DNA of 5,862 nucleotides from Immundisolibacter sp. (GCF_041601295.1 NZ_JBFIII010000132.1:1-5862); one strand, 5' to 3'; positions 1 to 5,862 are shown, counted from the first letter of the stretch. Program-made: numbers and translations. The notes: a model not told the origin generated them from the letters alone.

Positions 1-485
1 ACTGGCAACGCCGGCCATGGCCGCTGTCGGGCCTGTGCCAGGTTGGCGGGCAGGTGTACCTGCGCCTGTCCGGCACCGCGGCCGGTGTGGATGCCGCGCG
101 AAAGCAGATCGGCGGCGAGCCGTGGGCGCAGGGTGCCGTGTTCTGGCAGGCGCTGCGGGATCTGGAACTGCCGTTTTTCTCGGGGAACTCACCCCTGTGG
201 CGGATGTCGCTGTTGCCTGCCACGCCACCCCCCGACCTGGCTGGCGAGTGGCTGGTGGACTGGGGCGGCGCCCAGCGCTGGCTGCGCAGCGAGGCGGCAC
301 CGGCGCAGGTCTGGGCGGCCGCTGCGGCAGCGCACGGCCATGCCAGCCTGATCCGCGACGGCGAGCGCGGGGGCGGGGTGTTTCAGCCTCTGCCGCCAGC
401 GCACACCGCGCTGCAGCAGCGCCTGAAAGCGGAACTGGACCCCAGCGGCCTATTCAGTCCCGGGCGCCTGTATTCCGGCTTTTGA
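1..485 (+). CDS. glcE: Glycolate oxidase FAD-binding subunit GlcE, C-terminal part (5' truncated)
   Basis: The reading frame is open from base 3 to the TGA at 483-485 and gives 160 residues, so the N-terminal half lies before the window. GlcE is the second FAD-binding subunit of the GlcDEF glycolate oxidase, which oxidises glycolate to glyoxylate at the inner face of the membrane. Recognition rests on the family's C-terminal architecture: a WPLSGLC-type strand, then a VYLRLSG strand, and above all the closing motif LDPSGLFSPGRLYSGF, which corresponds to the LDPxGxFNPGR ending shared by GlcD/GlcE-type flavoproteins of the VAO/PCMH fold. The flavin-binding PCMH domain itself is not visible. A GlcD paralogue would carry the same ending, but the short C-terminal domain and its sequence fit GlcE better. 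Normally glcF (iron-sulfur subunit) follows directly; here no CxxCxxC-bearing frame follows. Composition is GC-rich, about 78% in bases 241-300 by hand count. Confidence 0.86.
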   Translation, partial: WQRRPWPLSGLCQVGGQVYLRLSGTAAGVDAARKQIGGEPWAQGAVFWQALRDLELPFFSGNSPLWRMSLLPATPPPDLAGEWLVDWGGAQRWLRSEAAPAQVWAAAAAAHGHASLIRDGERGGGVFQPLPPAHTALQQRLKAELDPSGLFSPGRLYSGF

Positions 486-640
486 CCTGGCGGTCTGGCC
501 TTGTGCGGGGGGCTGGCTAATCCGCGTGCCCAGCCAGGCGGACCGTCAACTTTATCCTGGCCTCTTGCGGGTGCCCTAAGCCGGCTCAGAGCGGCTGCCG
601 GGGGTGATCCGAGCTGCGGGTTTTCCGGCAAAAGAATCTG

Positions 641-669
641 TGGACCCCGGCTGAGTTCTATGACATAAA
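641..669 (+). promoter_or_regulatory. Possible sigma-70-type promoter for the protease/lipoprotein pair
   Basis: TGGACC at 641-646 (4 of 6 to TTGACA) and CATAAA at 664-669 (4 of 6 to TATAAT) are separated by 17 bp, the ideal spacing. An alternative -10, TATGAC at 659-664, overlaps it. The segment 656-685 is the most AT-rich part of an otherwise GC-rich gap. Transcription would start near 675-677, about 33 bases before the ATG at 709. Both boxes are imperfect, so this is a suggestion. Confidence 0.3.
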
Positions 670-671
670 AC

Positions 672-692
672 CCACCATCAACATTCTGGTGG
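672..692. repeat. Perfect 6-bp inverted repeat in the protease gene leader
   Basis: CCACCA at 672-677 and TGGTGG at 687-692 are perfect reverse complements around a 9-base AT-rich spacer. The element lies 16 bases before the ATG at 709 and just after the predicted -10. It could be a dimeric regulator operator across the transcription start, or a leader hairpin next to the ribosome binding site. No T-tract follows, so it is not an intrinsic terminator. A 6-bp match this close together can also arise by chance. Confidence 0.35.
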
Positions 693-708
693 CTGGGGGT
701 AGGCGAAG

Positions 709-1932
709 ATGTGGCATGGCCCATGTAAGTGGCCCGCCCTGGTCGCTGTTTTGTGCCTGGCTGTGCCGCTGGCGGCTCTGGCCGAGCTTGGCCCTACGAC
801 GCCGATCGCCCAGAGCGCCGATGAGCGCGAACTCATCACCCGCGCCACCGAGTTCGAGCAGGAACTGGAGCGCCGCGGCTTGATCCTTAACGAGCCCTTG
901 CTGAAAGACTATGTGGCCGCCACCGGTAACCGGGTGGTCGCGGCGGGCAAGGTGTCGTTGCCCCTTCGGTTCAATGTGCTGCGTGATCCCAACTCGAATG
1001 CGTTCGCGCTACCCAGTGGCGGCATTTACGTCAATCTTGGCCTGCTGGCCCGGCTAGAGAACGAGGCGCAACTGGCGCACGTGCTCGGCCACGAGGCGGC
1101 CCATGTCGCCGGCCATCATGCTGCCCGCCAGCAGCAAAGCCGGCGCCGTAAAGTCATAAGCGCGCATCTCGCAGACCTGGCCCTGATGGGTACGTCGGTT
1201 GCGTACCTTCCGTTTATTGCATCCATGGCCCATTACAGCCGGGAGCTCGAGCAGGAGGCGGACAGTAATGGACTGGACTACCTGCTCGCCGCCGGCTACG
1301 ACCCGGAGGGCTCGACTCAAGTGTTTGGCGTGCTCCGGGAGATTCCTGTAACGGAATCGTTCCTGGGATCCCTGTACGCGAGTCATCCGGATAACGCCCA
1401 GCGGGAGGCGGCGGTGCGTGCCCGCCTGGTCGGTCATGACCCAGTGGGCAATGGCCGGGTTGGCGAGACCGAGTATCTTCCGATACGTCTCAGAGCGCTC
1501 GCCGACAGTGCTGAACTGAAGTTGCTGGGAGGCCAGTACGAACTGGCTCTGCGCAATGCCACCTCCCTGGATAAGCTGGCGCCAAAACAGCCAATGGGTC
1601 GTTACCTGACGGGTGAGGCCCGCCGACAGATGGCGGCACAGCCAGAATTGGCAGCACAGGAGCAAGCCGTGCTACGCCAGACCAAATACAGCGACAAATT
1701 GGTGGCTGAAATGCGCAGCCAGCAGCAGTCCTGGCTGGATGCGGCGCAGATCGCCTACGGAGAGGCGCTGGCTATCGACTCACAGTTCGCTCCGGCACAC
1801 CGTGGCCTGGGGCTGGTGGCGCATGCCCGCGGCGAGGCGACCAGCATGCGTGAGCACCTTTCCCGCTATCTGGCGCTGGCGCCACAAGCCCGCGATCGGC
1901 GATACGTCGAATATCTGATGACTGCACCGTGA
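709..1932 (+). CDS. Secreted M48-family zinc metalloprotease, BepA/YfgC-like, with TPR-like C-terminus
   Basis: The 407-residue product starts with a Sec signal peptide (hydrophobic residues 10-25, likely cut after ALA at 25), so it is predicted to be periplasmic. The peptidase M48 core is clear: zinc motif HEAAH at 128-132 with E129 as catalytic base, and the third-ligand motif EQEAD at 181-185 with E181 as probable ligand and D185 conserved. SHP at 225-227 corresponds by position to the conserved SHP/THP loop, whose His acts as a zinc-binding switch in E. coli BepA. Residues 265-400 are helical and TPR-like (for example 341-371 and 374-392). BepA degrades or helps assemble outer-membrane proteins such as LptD; a similar quality-control role here is inference. 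BepA has about 487 residues, so this protein is shorter, mainly in the TPR part. The start is the ATG with AGG at 701-703 and the signal peptide directly behind it. Its TGA overlaps a GTG at 1929, and the lipoprotein gene follows closely. GC is lower than in flanking genes. Confidence 0.88.
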   Translation: MWHGPCKWPALVAVLCLAVPLAALAELGPTTPIAQSADERELITRATEFEQELERRGLILNEPLLKDYVAATGNRVVAAGKVSLPLRFNVLRDPNSNAFALPSGGIYVNLGLLARLENEAQLAHVLGHEAAHVAGHHAARQQQSRRRKVISAHLADLALMGTSVAYLPFIASMAHYSRELEQEADSNGLDYLLAAGYDPEGSTQVFGVLREIPVTESFLGSLYASHPDNAQREAAVRARLVGHDPVGNGRVGETEYLPIRLRALADSAELKLLGGQYELALRNATSLDKLAPKQPMGRYLTGEARRQMAAQPELAAQEQAVLRQTKYSDKLVAEMRSQQQSWLDAAQIAYGEALAIDSQFAPAHRGLGLVAHARGEATSMREHLSRYLALAPQARDRRYVEYLMTAP

Positions 1933-1939
1933 CATTGCC

Positions 1940-1945
1940 GGAGGG
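1940..1945 (+). promoter_or_regulatory. Strong Shine-Dalgarno that sets the lipoprotein start at 1953
   Basis: GGAGGG at 1940-1945 lies 7 bases before the ATG at 1953. The alternative GTG at 1929, which overlaps the protease stop, lies upstream of this site and has no comparable ribosome binding site. The ATG start also places the lipoprotein signal peptide at the normal distance from the N-terminus. Confidence 0.75.
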
Positions 1946-1952
1946 ACACGCG

Positions 1953-2864
1953 ATGGCTGTAGTTTGGAACCTGGGTAGGGTAAGTCTTTGGCTGGTCGGG
2001 GCGGCATTGTTGGCGGCCTGTGCTCCGACCCTGACGACGGTGCGCGAACATCCTGATTTAGCGCGCGCCGAACGGCCGCTACAGCGCTTGCTGCTATTGC
2101 CGGCAGATGTCGAGGTGCAACGTATCGTCTTCAACGGTGACAACGCGCGGCTCACCGACAAGGAGACCGCAATGGCTCGGCAGCTCGCTGTGACGGTGCG
2201 GCCCTTGTTCGAGAGGCGGGGTTACGAGGTCCAGGATCTCGATCTGGACCTGGCCACTGCCGAGTCGCCGGACCTGCGTTTCTCCCTGGAGCAGGTACGT
2301 ACGGCCTATAACAAAGCGTCCGGGCAGTTGTACCAAAAGGCGGCTTTGCCCAAGGAACAACAAGCGTCGATTCGGACTTCGCTGGGGCCTATCGTCAATG
2401 GGCTTGCCGAATACGGGCATGCGGACGCCTTGGTCCTGGTGCGCTGTGCCGCCTTTGAAAAATCCGGTGGGGTGATTGCCAAGGACATCATGGCGGCGAC
2501 TTTGTTGGCGGCGCTGACAGGTGTTGCTGCGATGAGCCCGAACGAAGGGATCATGGCGGAGCTGGCGCTCGTTGACGGCACCACCGGAGATGTCCTGTGG
2601 ACGAATGTACAAACGATCGCACAAGCTTCCGAGCCGAACCTGGAGACCTTGCTCACGGAGCTGCCACGGGCTCGCCCGCGACCGCCCGTTACTCCTTCTC
2701 CGGCGCTTGCCTCGGCAAGTGGCAGCACGGTGGTCGTGCCGCAGCCGTCGCCGGATGCCGGGGACTCGGAGCCGGTCGCTGAACCGGAAAAGTCCGCGCC
2801 CGCAGTTACGTCCGGGACAAAAGAAGCGACTGTCAGGCCAGGACAGGTTTCGGTTACGCCCTGA
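1953..2864 (+). CDS. Uncharacterised outer-envelope lipoprotein with proline-rich tail
   Basis: I do not recognise the family. From the ATG at 1953 the product has 303 residues. Residues 1-23 form a lipoprotein signal: an Arg at 9, a hydrophobic stretch 10-22, and the lipobox LAAC with Cys23 as lipidation site. Residue +2 is Ala, not Asp, so the Lol system should send it to the outer membrane. The body (about 45-220) alternates strands and helices: a LLLLPADVEV strand, an acidic DLDLDL stretch, a strongly hydrophobic segment 173-194 (too Ala/Gly-rich to call a membrane helix), and a closing strand pattern LALVDGTTGDVLWTN (205-218). That ending is reminiscent of small CsgG/GNA1162-like lipoproteins, a weak resemblance only. 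Residues 238-303 are a Pro/Ala/Ser-rich, probably disordered tail. A longer form from GTG 1929 adds 8 residues. The gene begins 20 bp after the protease stop, so the two are almost certainly co-transcribed and perhaps functional partners. Confidence 0.72.
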   Translation: MAVVWNLGRVSLWLVGAALLAACAPTLTTVREHPDLARAERPLQRLLLLPADVEVQRIVFNGDNARLTDKETAMARQLAVTVRPLFERRGYEVQDLDLDLATAESPDLRFSLEQVRTAYNKASGQLYQKAALPKEQQASIRTSLGPIVNGLAEYGHADALVLVRCAAFEKSGGVIAKDIMAATLLAALTGVAAMSPNEGIMAELALVDGTTGDVLWTNVQTIAQASEPNLETLLTELPRARPRPPVTPSPALASASGSTVVVPQPSPDAGDSEPVAEPEKSAPAVTSGTKEATVRPGQVSVTP

Positions 2865-2870
2865 CGGGCG
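2857..2870. terminator. GC-rich hairpin at the lipoprotein stop, possible weak bidirectional terminator
   Basis: CGCCC at 2857-2861 and GGGCG at 2866-2870 form a 5-bp stem around a 4-base loop that contains the TGA stop of the lipoprotein gene. It lies in the 45-bp gap between two convergent genes, where a shared terminator would be expected. No U-tract follows on either strand, so it does not meet the criteria for an efficient intrinsic terminator. Rho-dependent termination is equally possible. Confidence 0.22.
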
Positions 2871-2909
2871 CCCCACGCGCAGTGGATTCTCTTGGGTGGT
2901 GTAGAGGCC

Positions 2910-4304
2910 TCAGCTCGGCCCCAGCATGTCTGCTGGATTGATCAGGCGGTCGAAATCCTCGGGGCTCAGCAGGCCGAGCGCGACCACCGACTCCTTGAGC
3001 GTCAGGTTCTCGTGGTGGGCTTTTTTGGCTGCCTTGGCGGCGTTGTCGTAGCCGATGTGCGGGTTAAGCGCCGTCACCAACATCAGGTTGCGATCCAGGT
3101 ACTGGCGAATCTGTGCTTCGTTGGCCACGGTGCCGGCCACGCAATGATCGGCGAAGGAGCGGCTGGCGTCGGTCAGCAGGCGGATCGATTGCAACAGGTT
3201 GCGGATCAGCAGCGGCTTGAACACATTCAGTTGCAGGTGGCCGCTGGCGCCGCCGAAGTTGATGGCGACGTCGTTGCCGAACACCTGCGCGGCCACCATG
3301 GTCAGTGCCTCGGACTGGGTCGGGTTGACCTTGCCCGGCATGATGGAGCTGCCCGGTTCGTTCTCCGGCAGGCTGAGTTCGCCGATGCCGCAACGCGGGC
3401 CGGAGCCGAGCAGGCGAAAGTCGTTGGCAATTTTCATGCATGCGGCGGCGGCGGTTTTCAGGGCGCCGCTCATCCATACGATGGCGTCGTGCGCCGCCAG
3501 GGCGGCGAATTTGTTCGGCGCGGTGATGAAGGGCAGGGCGGTCAGCTCGGCAATCCGGTCGGCCACCGCGTCCGCGAAAAGTGGGTGAGTGTTAAGGCCG
3601 GTGCCCACGGCAGTGCCACCGATGGCCAGTTGGTACAGCCGCGGCAGGGCGCCGTCCACGGCATCGATGACGTCGTTCAGCTGGTGCACGTAGCCGCTGA
3701 ATTCCTGGCCCAGGGTCAGCGGCACGGCGTCCATCATGTGGGTGCGGCCGACCTTGATGATCGGCTCGAACTCGGCGGCCTTGCGCATGAGTACATCGCG
3801 CAGGTGGCGCAGCGCCGGCAGCAGTTCGTCGTGTACCTCGCGCGCGGCGGCGATGTGCATGGCGGTCGGGAAAGTGTCGTTGGACGACTGCGATTTGTTG
3901 ACGTCGTCGTTGGGGTGGACGGGTTTTTTCGAGCCGAGCTCGCCGCCGGCCATCTCGATGGCCCGGTTGGCGATGACCTCGTTCACGTTCATGTTGCTCT
4001 GGGTGCCGGAGCCGGTCTGCCAGACCACCAGCGGGAAGTGGTCGTCGAGCTTGCCGTCGGCCACTTCGGCCGCGGCGGCGCAGATCAGGTCCGACTTGTC
4101 CGCCGGCAGAAGGCCGAGTTCCGCGTTGGTCAGTGCGGCAGCGTGCTTGAGGATGCCGAACGCGTGGATTACCTCCAGGGGCATGCGCTCGCGCTCGCCA
4201 CCGATGGCGAAGAACTTCAGGCTGCGGGCGGTCTGGGCGCCCCAGTAGCGGTCGGCCGGAACCTCGAGTTCGCCCATGGTGTCGCGCTCGATGCGAAAGG
4301 ACAT
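2910..4304 (-). CDS. fumC: Class II fumarate hydratase (fumarase C)
   Basis: This complete 464-residue protein (E. coli FumC has 467) reversibly hydrates fumarate to L-malate in the cytosolic TCA cycle. It is an oxygen-stable, iron-free homotetramer of the aspartase/fumarase superfamily. Visible motifs are GSGTQSNMN at 98-106, SSNDTFPTAMH at 140-150 (substrate binding), GRTHMMDA at 186-193 with H189 as the expected catalytic-site His, and the superfamily signature GSSIMPGKVN at 318-327 with S319 as catalytic base and K325/N327 for substrate contact. The NMNVNEV and SSNDTFP wording favours fumarase over aspartase or argininosuccinate lyase. The ATG at 4304 was chosen because GGAG (complement of 4313-4316) lies 8 bases before it and the MSFRIERDTMGELEVPADRYWGAQT start is typical. 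An in-frame extension to 4385 would add 27 non-homologous residues. The gene converges on the lipoprotein gene and diverges from the SDR gene. Confidence 0.96.
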   Translation of the reverse strand: MSFRIERDTMGELEVPADRYWGAQTARSLKFFAIGGERERMPLEVIHAFGILKHAAALTNAELGLLPADKSDLICAAAAEVADGKLDDHFPLVVWQTGSGTQSNMNVNEVIANRAIEMAGGELGSKKPVHPNDDVNKSQSSNDTFPTAMHIAAAREVHDELLPALRHLRDVLMRKAAEFEPIIKVGRTHMMDAVPLTLGQEFSGYVHQLNDVIDAVDGALPRLYQLAIGGTAVGTGLNTHPLFADAVADRIAELTALPFITAPNKFAALAAHDAIVWMSGALKTAAAACMKIANDFRLLGSGPRCGIGELSLPENEPGSSIMPGKVNPTQSEALTMVAAQVFGNDVAINFGGASGHLQLNVFKPLLIRNLLQSIRLLTDASRSFADHCVAGTVANEAQIRQYLDRNLMLVTALNPHIGYDNAAKAAKKAHHENLTLKESVVALGLLSPEDFDRLINPADMLGPS

Positions 4305-4344
4305 TGCTATGGCTCCGTGTCTGGTGATGGCGGCAGGCAGCGGC

Positions 4345-4350
4345 ATTTTA
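4345..4350 (-). promoter_or_regulatory. Possible -10 element for fumC
   Basis: On the minus strand TAAAAT (complement of 4345-4350) matches TATAAT at 5 of 6 positions and lies 41 bases before the fumC ATG at 4304. It is the only AT-rich patch in the 111-bp divergent gap. No good -35 box is found 16-18 bp upstream, so an activator might be needed, or the match may be chance. Confidence 0.3.
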
Positions 4351-4402
4351 CCGGCCGCGGCGGTCTGGCTTGGTAGCATGGGCACCGGGCGAGTGTTGCG
4401 AC

Positions 4403-4408
4403 GGAGGG
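4403..4408 (+). promoter_or_regulatory. Shine-Dalgarno that supports a TTG start for the SDR gene
   Basis: GGAGGG at 4403-4408 lies 7 bases before the TTG at 4416. The nearby ATG at 4378 and GTG at 4393 are in a different frame. This makes TTG the best start, giving an N-terminus (MELGLKERVAVV) that begins right before the first Rossmann strand, as in other SDRs. Confidence 0.7.
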
Positions 4409-4415
4409 CAGGGGC

Positions 4416-5210
4416 TTGGAACTTGGATTAAAAGAACGCGTGGCGGTGGTGTGTGGCGCCAGTCAGGGCATGGGACGGGCAATTGCCACTGGCCTGGCGG
4501 CGGAGGGCGCGCGGGTACTGCTGTGCGCGCGCAGCGGCGAGCGCCTGGCGCAGGCGCAGGCCGACATCGAGGTGCAGGTGCCGGGCGCAAATCTGGCGCA
4601 TCTGGCCGTGGACCTGACGCAAGCGTCCGCTGCCGCCGAGGTGGTCGAGGCAGCGCGCACGCACTGGGGCCGGCTGGATGTGCTGGTGACCAACACCGGC
4701 GGACCGCCGCCGGGGCAGCCGCTGGATCTCGATGACGAAAAGTACCTGCTGGCCTATCAGCAGAATTTCATGAACGTGGTGCGCCTGTGCCGCCAGGCGG
4801 TGCCGCTGATGCGCGAACACCAGTACGGCCGGGTGATCAACCTGCTGGCGCTGTCGGTGCGCCAGATCGAGGACAACCTGGTGCTGTCGTCGATTTCCCG
4901 TTCCGGAGTGGTGGCGTACGCCCGCTATCTTGCCGAGCAGGTGGCGGCCGAAGGCATTACCGTGAACAACGTTTTGCCGGGCTCCATCCACACCGAGCGT
5001 CTGGAGCAGGTGTCGCACATGCAGGCGGAGCATTTTGGCCGCGACCCGGCGCGCGAGATCGGGCTGCGTGCCCAGCGCGTGCCGATGAAGCGCCTGGGCG
5101 AGCCGCGCGAGATGGCCGATCTGGTGGCGTTTCTGGCCTCCGAGCGGGCGGGTTTCTTGACCGGGCTGAGCATTCCCGTCGATGGCGGGCAGCTGCGGTC
5201 GGTGTTGTAG
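4416..5210 (+). CDS. Atypical short-chain dehydrogenase/reductase (SDR)-like protein, FabG-like
   Basis: This 264-residue protein has the length and Rossmann layout of classical SDRs: nucleotide-binding motif CGASQGMG at 13-20 (TGxxxGxG variant), D66 in AVDLT, TNTGG at 92-96 in place of NNAG, VNNVLPGSIHTER at 183-195, and a C-terminal LTGLSIPVDGG at 249-258. Against E. coli FabG, an ungapped hand alignment puts A145, S158 and R162 at the positions of the catalytic Ser, Tyr and Lys. The NTGGPPPG and VLSxxxRSGVV wording marks a known BKR-like SDR subgroup that lacks a perfect catalytic tetrad, so this is a family trait rather than damage. Substrate and even activity are unknown. An oxidoreductase step on a hydroxy- or oxo-acyl intermediate is plausible given the hydratase gene 8 bp downstream. 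Start is TTG with a strong SD. Composition is very GC-rich, about 82% in 4501-4560. Confidence 0.87.
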   Translation: MELGLKERVAVVCGASQGMGRAIATGLAAEGARVLLCARSGERLAQAQADIEVQVPGANLAHLAVDLTQASAAAEVVEAARTHWGRLDVLVTNTGGPPPGQPLDLDDEKYLLAYQQNFMNVVRLCRQAVPLMREHQYGRVINLLALSVRQIEDNLVLSSISRSGVVAYARYLAEQVAAEGITVNNVLPGSIHTERLEQVSHMQAEHFGRDPAREIGLRAQRVPMKRLGEPREMADLVAFLASERAGFLTGLSIPVDGGQLRSVL

Positions 5211-5218
5211 GGGGGCTT

Positions 5219-5862
5219 ATGCAAATTGCCGCGATCGTTGAGGATTTCTGGGCCAGCCGCGAACGGGGCGTGTATTACCCACCGCAGTGGTTCGACCGCC
5301 TGAGCCTGGATCAGGCCTGCCAGGTCCAGCTGGGCCTGCTCGACAAGGCGGTGGCGGGCGGCGCCCAGCAGGTCGGTTGGAAGGTCGGCCTGACCGCGGA
5401 TGCGATCCGCGAGCAGTTCGGGGTGCATGAGCCGGTGTTCGGTTACCTGCTGGCCAGCGGGCGCCTGGACAGCGGTGTGCGGATTGATCTTGCCAACTGG
5501 CGGGGGACCGGATTCGAGAACGAGCTATGTCTGCGGCTGGGTAAGCCGCTGCGCGGCCCGGGGGTGGACGTGGCGGCGGCACGGGCCGCGGTCAGCAGTT
5601 GTCACCCGGCCATGGAGCTGGTCGAGAACCGCGGTGATTTCACCGCCCAACTGGCGGTAGCGGTGGCCGACAACGTACAACAGCGTGCCTTCGTGATCGG
5701 ACCGGAAATTCCGCTACAGGTCGATGCCGATCTTGCCGCCGTGACCTGTGAGGTCAGCATCAACGGTGAGCAGGTGGCGCAGGCAAGTGGCGCGGCGGTG
5801 ATGGGTGACCCCTATGCTTCGCTGGCCTGGCTCGCCAATAAATTGGCGGAATACGGGCGGGG
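5219..5862 (+). CDS. 2-keto-4-pentenoate hydratase/decarboxylase family protein (MhpD-like), 3' truncated
   Basis: The frame is open from the ATG at 5219 to the window end, giving 214 complete residues of a family usually about 260 long. MhpD/DmpE-type hydratases add water to 2-hydroxypenta-2,4-dienoate to give 4-hydroxy-2-oxovalerate in meta-cleavage pathways; the related DmpH/XylI decarboxylases act on 4-oxalocrotonate. Evidence comes from conserved blocks in family order: VGWKVGLT at 52-59 (MhpD VGRKVGLT), FGYLL at 74-78, FENELCLRLG at 99-108 with metal-ligand candidates E100 and E102, PAMELVENR at 130-138 with third ligand candidate E133, VADNVQQRAFVIG at 149-161 (MhpD VADNASCGVYVIG), and SGAAVMGDPYASLAWLANKL at 190-209. 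Hydratase and decarboxylase cannot be told apart here. It follows the SDR stop by 8 bp, so the two are probably one operon; the G-run at 5210-5215 is a close-spaced, weak SD. The protein appears intact up to the edge. Confidence 0.88.
   Translation, partial: MQIAAIVEDFWASRERGVYYPPQWFDRLSLDQACQVQLGLLDKAVAGGAQQVGWKVGLTADAIREQFGVHEPVFGYLLASGRLDSGVRIDLANWRGTGFENELCLRLGKPLRGPGVDVAAARAAVSSCHPAMELVENRGDFTAQLAVAVADNVQQRAFVIGPEIPLQVDADLAAVTCEVSINGEQVAQASGAAVMGDPYASLAWLANKLAEYGR

Larger units (their letters stand above)
486..708. other. Intergenic gap after glcE
   Basis: These 223 bases hold no convincing gene. I looked for the N-terminus of a glcF product, with its Cys-rich ferredoxin-like motif, and found none. 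Several short GC-rich inverted repeats are present, such as CTGGCT at 513-518 with AGCCAG at 532-537 and CCGGC at 581-585 with GCCGG at 597-601; the first may help to end glcE transcription. None has a T-tract. The AT-richer end, 656-685, carries the candidate promoter. Confidence 0.6.

Noticed and set aside
17..520. A 167-codon open frame over the glcE end
   Set aside because: Arg/Gly/Ala-rich translation without motifs; the glcE frame in the same region ends in the conserved LDPSGLFSPGR motif.
513..537. CTGGCT/AGCCAG hairpin after glcE as an intrinsic terminator
   Set aside because: The stem is only 6 bp with a 13-base loop and no T-tract; an overlapping pairing of CCTGGC (486-491) with GCCAGG competes with it.
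1054..1665. A 203-codon minus-strand frame inside the protease gene
   Set aside because: It lies opposite the HEAAH-bearing M48 gene, has no recognisable motif and is explained by GC-rich codon structure.
1929..1952. GTG start of the lipoprotein overlapping the protease stop
   Set aside because: It would add 8 residues before an otherwise normal lipoprotein signal, and the GGAGGG site favours the ATG at 1953. Use as a minor coupled start is not excluded.
2094..2876. A 260-codon minus-strand frame opposite the lipoprotein gene
   Set aside because: Arg-rich translation with no signal or domain; the plus strand has the signal peptide, lipobox and strong SD.
2892..4376. A 494-codon open frame on the plus strand fully opposite fumC
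   Set aside because: fumC motifs on the minus strand are unambiguous. The opposite frame is a typical GC-rich shadow, with low-complexity His/Gln/Gly/Val-rich translation, no recognisable domain and no Shine-Dalgarno of note.
4305..4385. N-terminal extension of fumC by 27 residues
   Set aside because: The extension does not resemble fumarase sequence, and a well-placed GGAG supports the ATG at 4304, which gives the normal family length.

Overview
The window looks like an ordinary chromosomal stretch of a high-GC proteobacterium. The Sec and lipoprotein signals, the class II fumarase, the glycolate oxidase subunit and the BepA-like periplasmic protease together suggest a gamma- or betaproteobacterium. 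No species can be named from the sequence alone. Coding density is high and I see no transposase, CRISPR array, tRNA, rRNA or integration site.

Layout: (1) 1-485, plus strand: the C-terminal 160 residues of the glycolate oxidase FAD-binding subunit GlcE, cut by the window start. (2) 486-708: a 223-bp gap with a plausible promoter and a perfect 6-bp inverted repeat. (3) 709-1932 and 1953-2864, plus strand: a tightly linked pair, made of a secreted M48 zinc metalloprotease of the BepA/YfgC type with a helical TPR-like C-terminus, and an unrecognised lipoprotein with a proline-rich tail. (4) 2910-4304, minus strand: a complete class II fumarase (fumC), convergent with the lipoprotein gene. (5) 4305-4415: a 111-bp divergent control region. 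(6) 4416-5210 and 5219 to the window end, plus strand: an atypical short-chain dehydrogenase-like protein followed after 8 bp by a 2-keto-4-pentenoate hydratase/decarboxylase-family gene, cut by the window end.

How the genes work together: the protease and lipoprotein probably act together at the periplasmic face of the outer membrane, judging by coupling and localisation signals. The SDR and hydratase probably belong to one catabolic operon, plausibly a meta-cleavage-type pathway that processes 2-hydroxy-dienoates. FumC serves the TCA cycle, and GlcE belongs to the glycolate oxidase complex, whose other subunits are not visible here. By spot counts, the protease/lipoprotein block is clearly lower in GC (about 53-65%) than its neighbours (about 70-82%), so it may have a separate history. 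I found no clear new defence or mobile system. The best leads are the uncharacterised lipoprotein coupled to the protease, and the SDR-like protein that appears to lack all three canonical catalytic residues.
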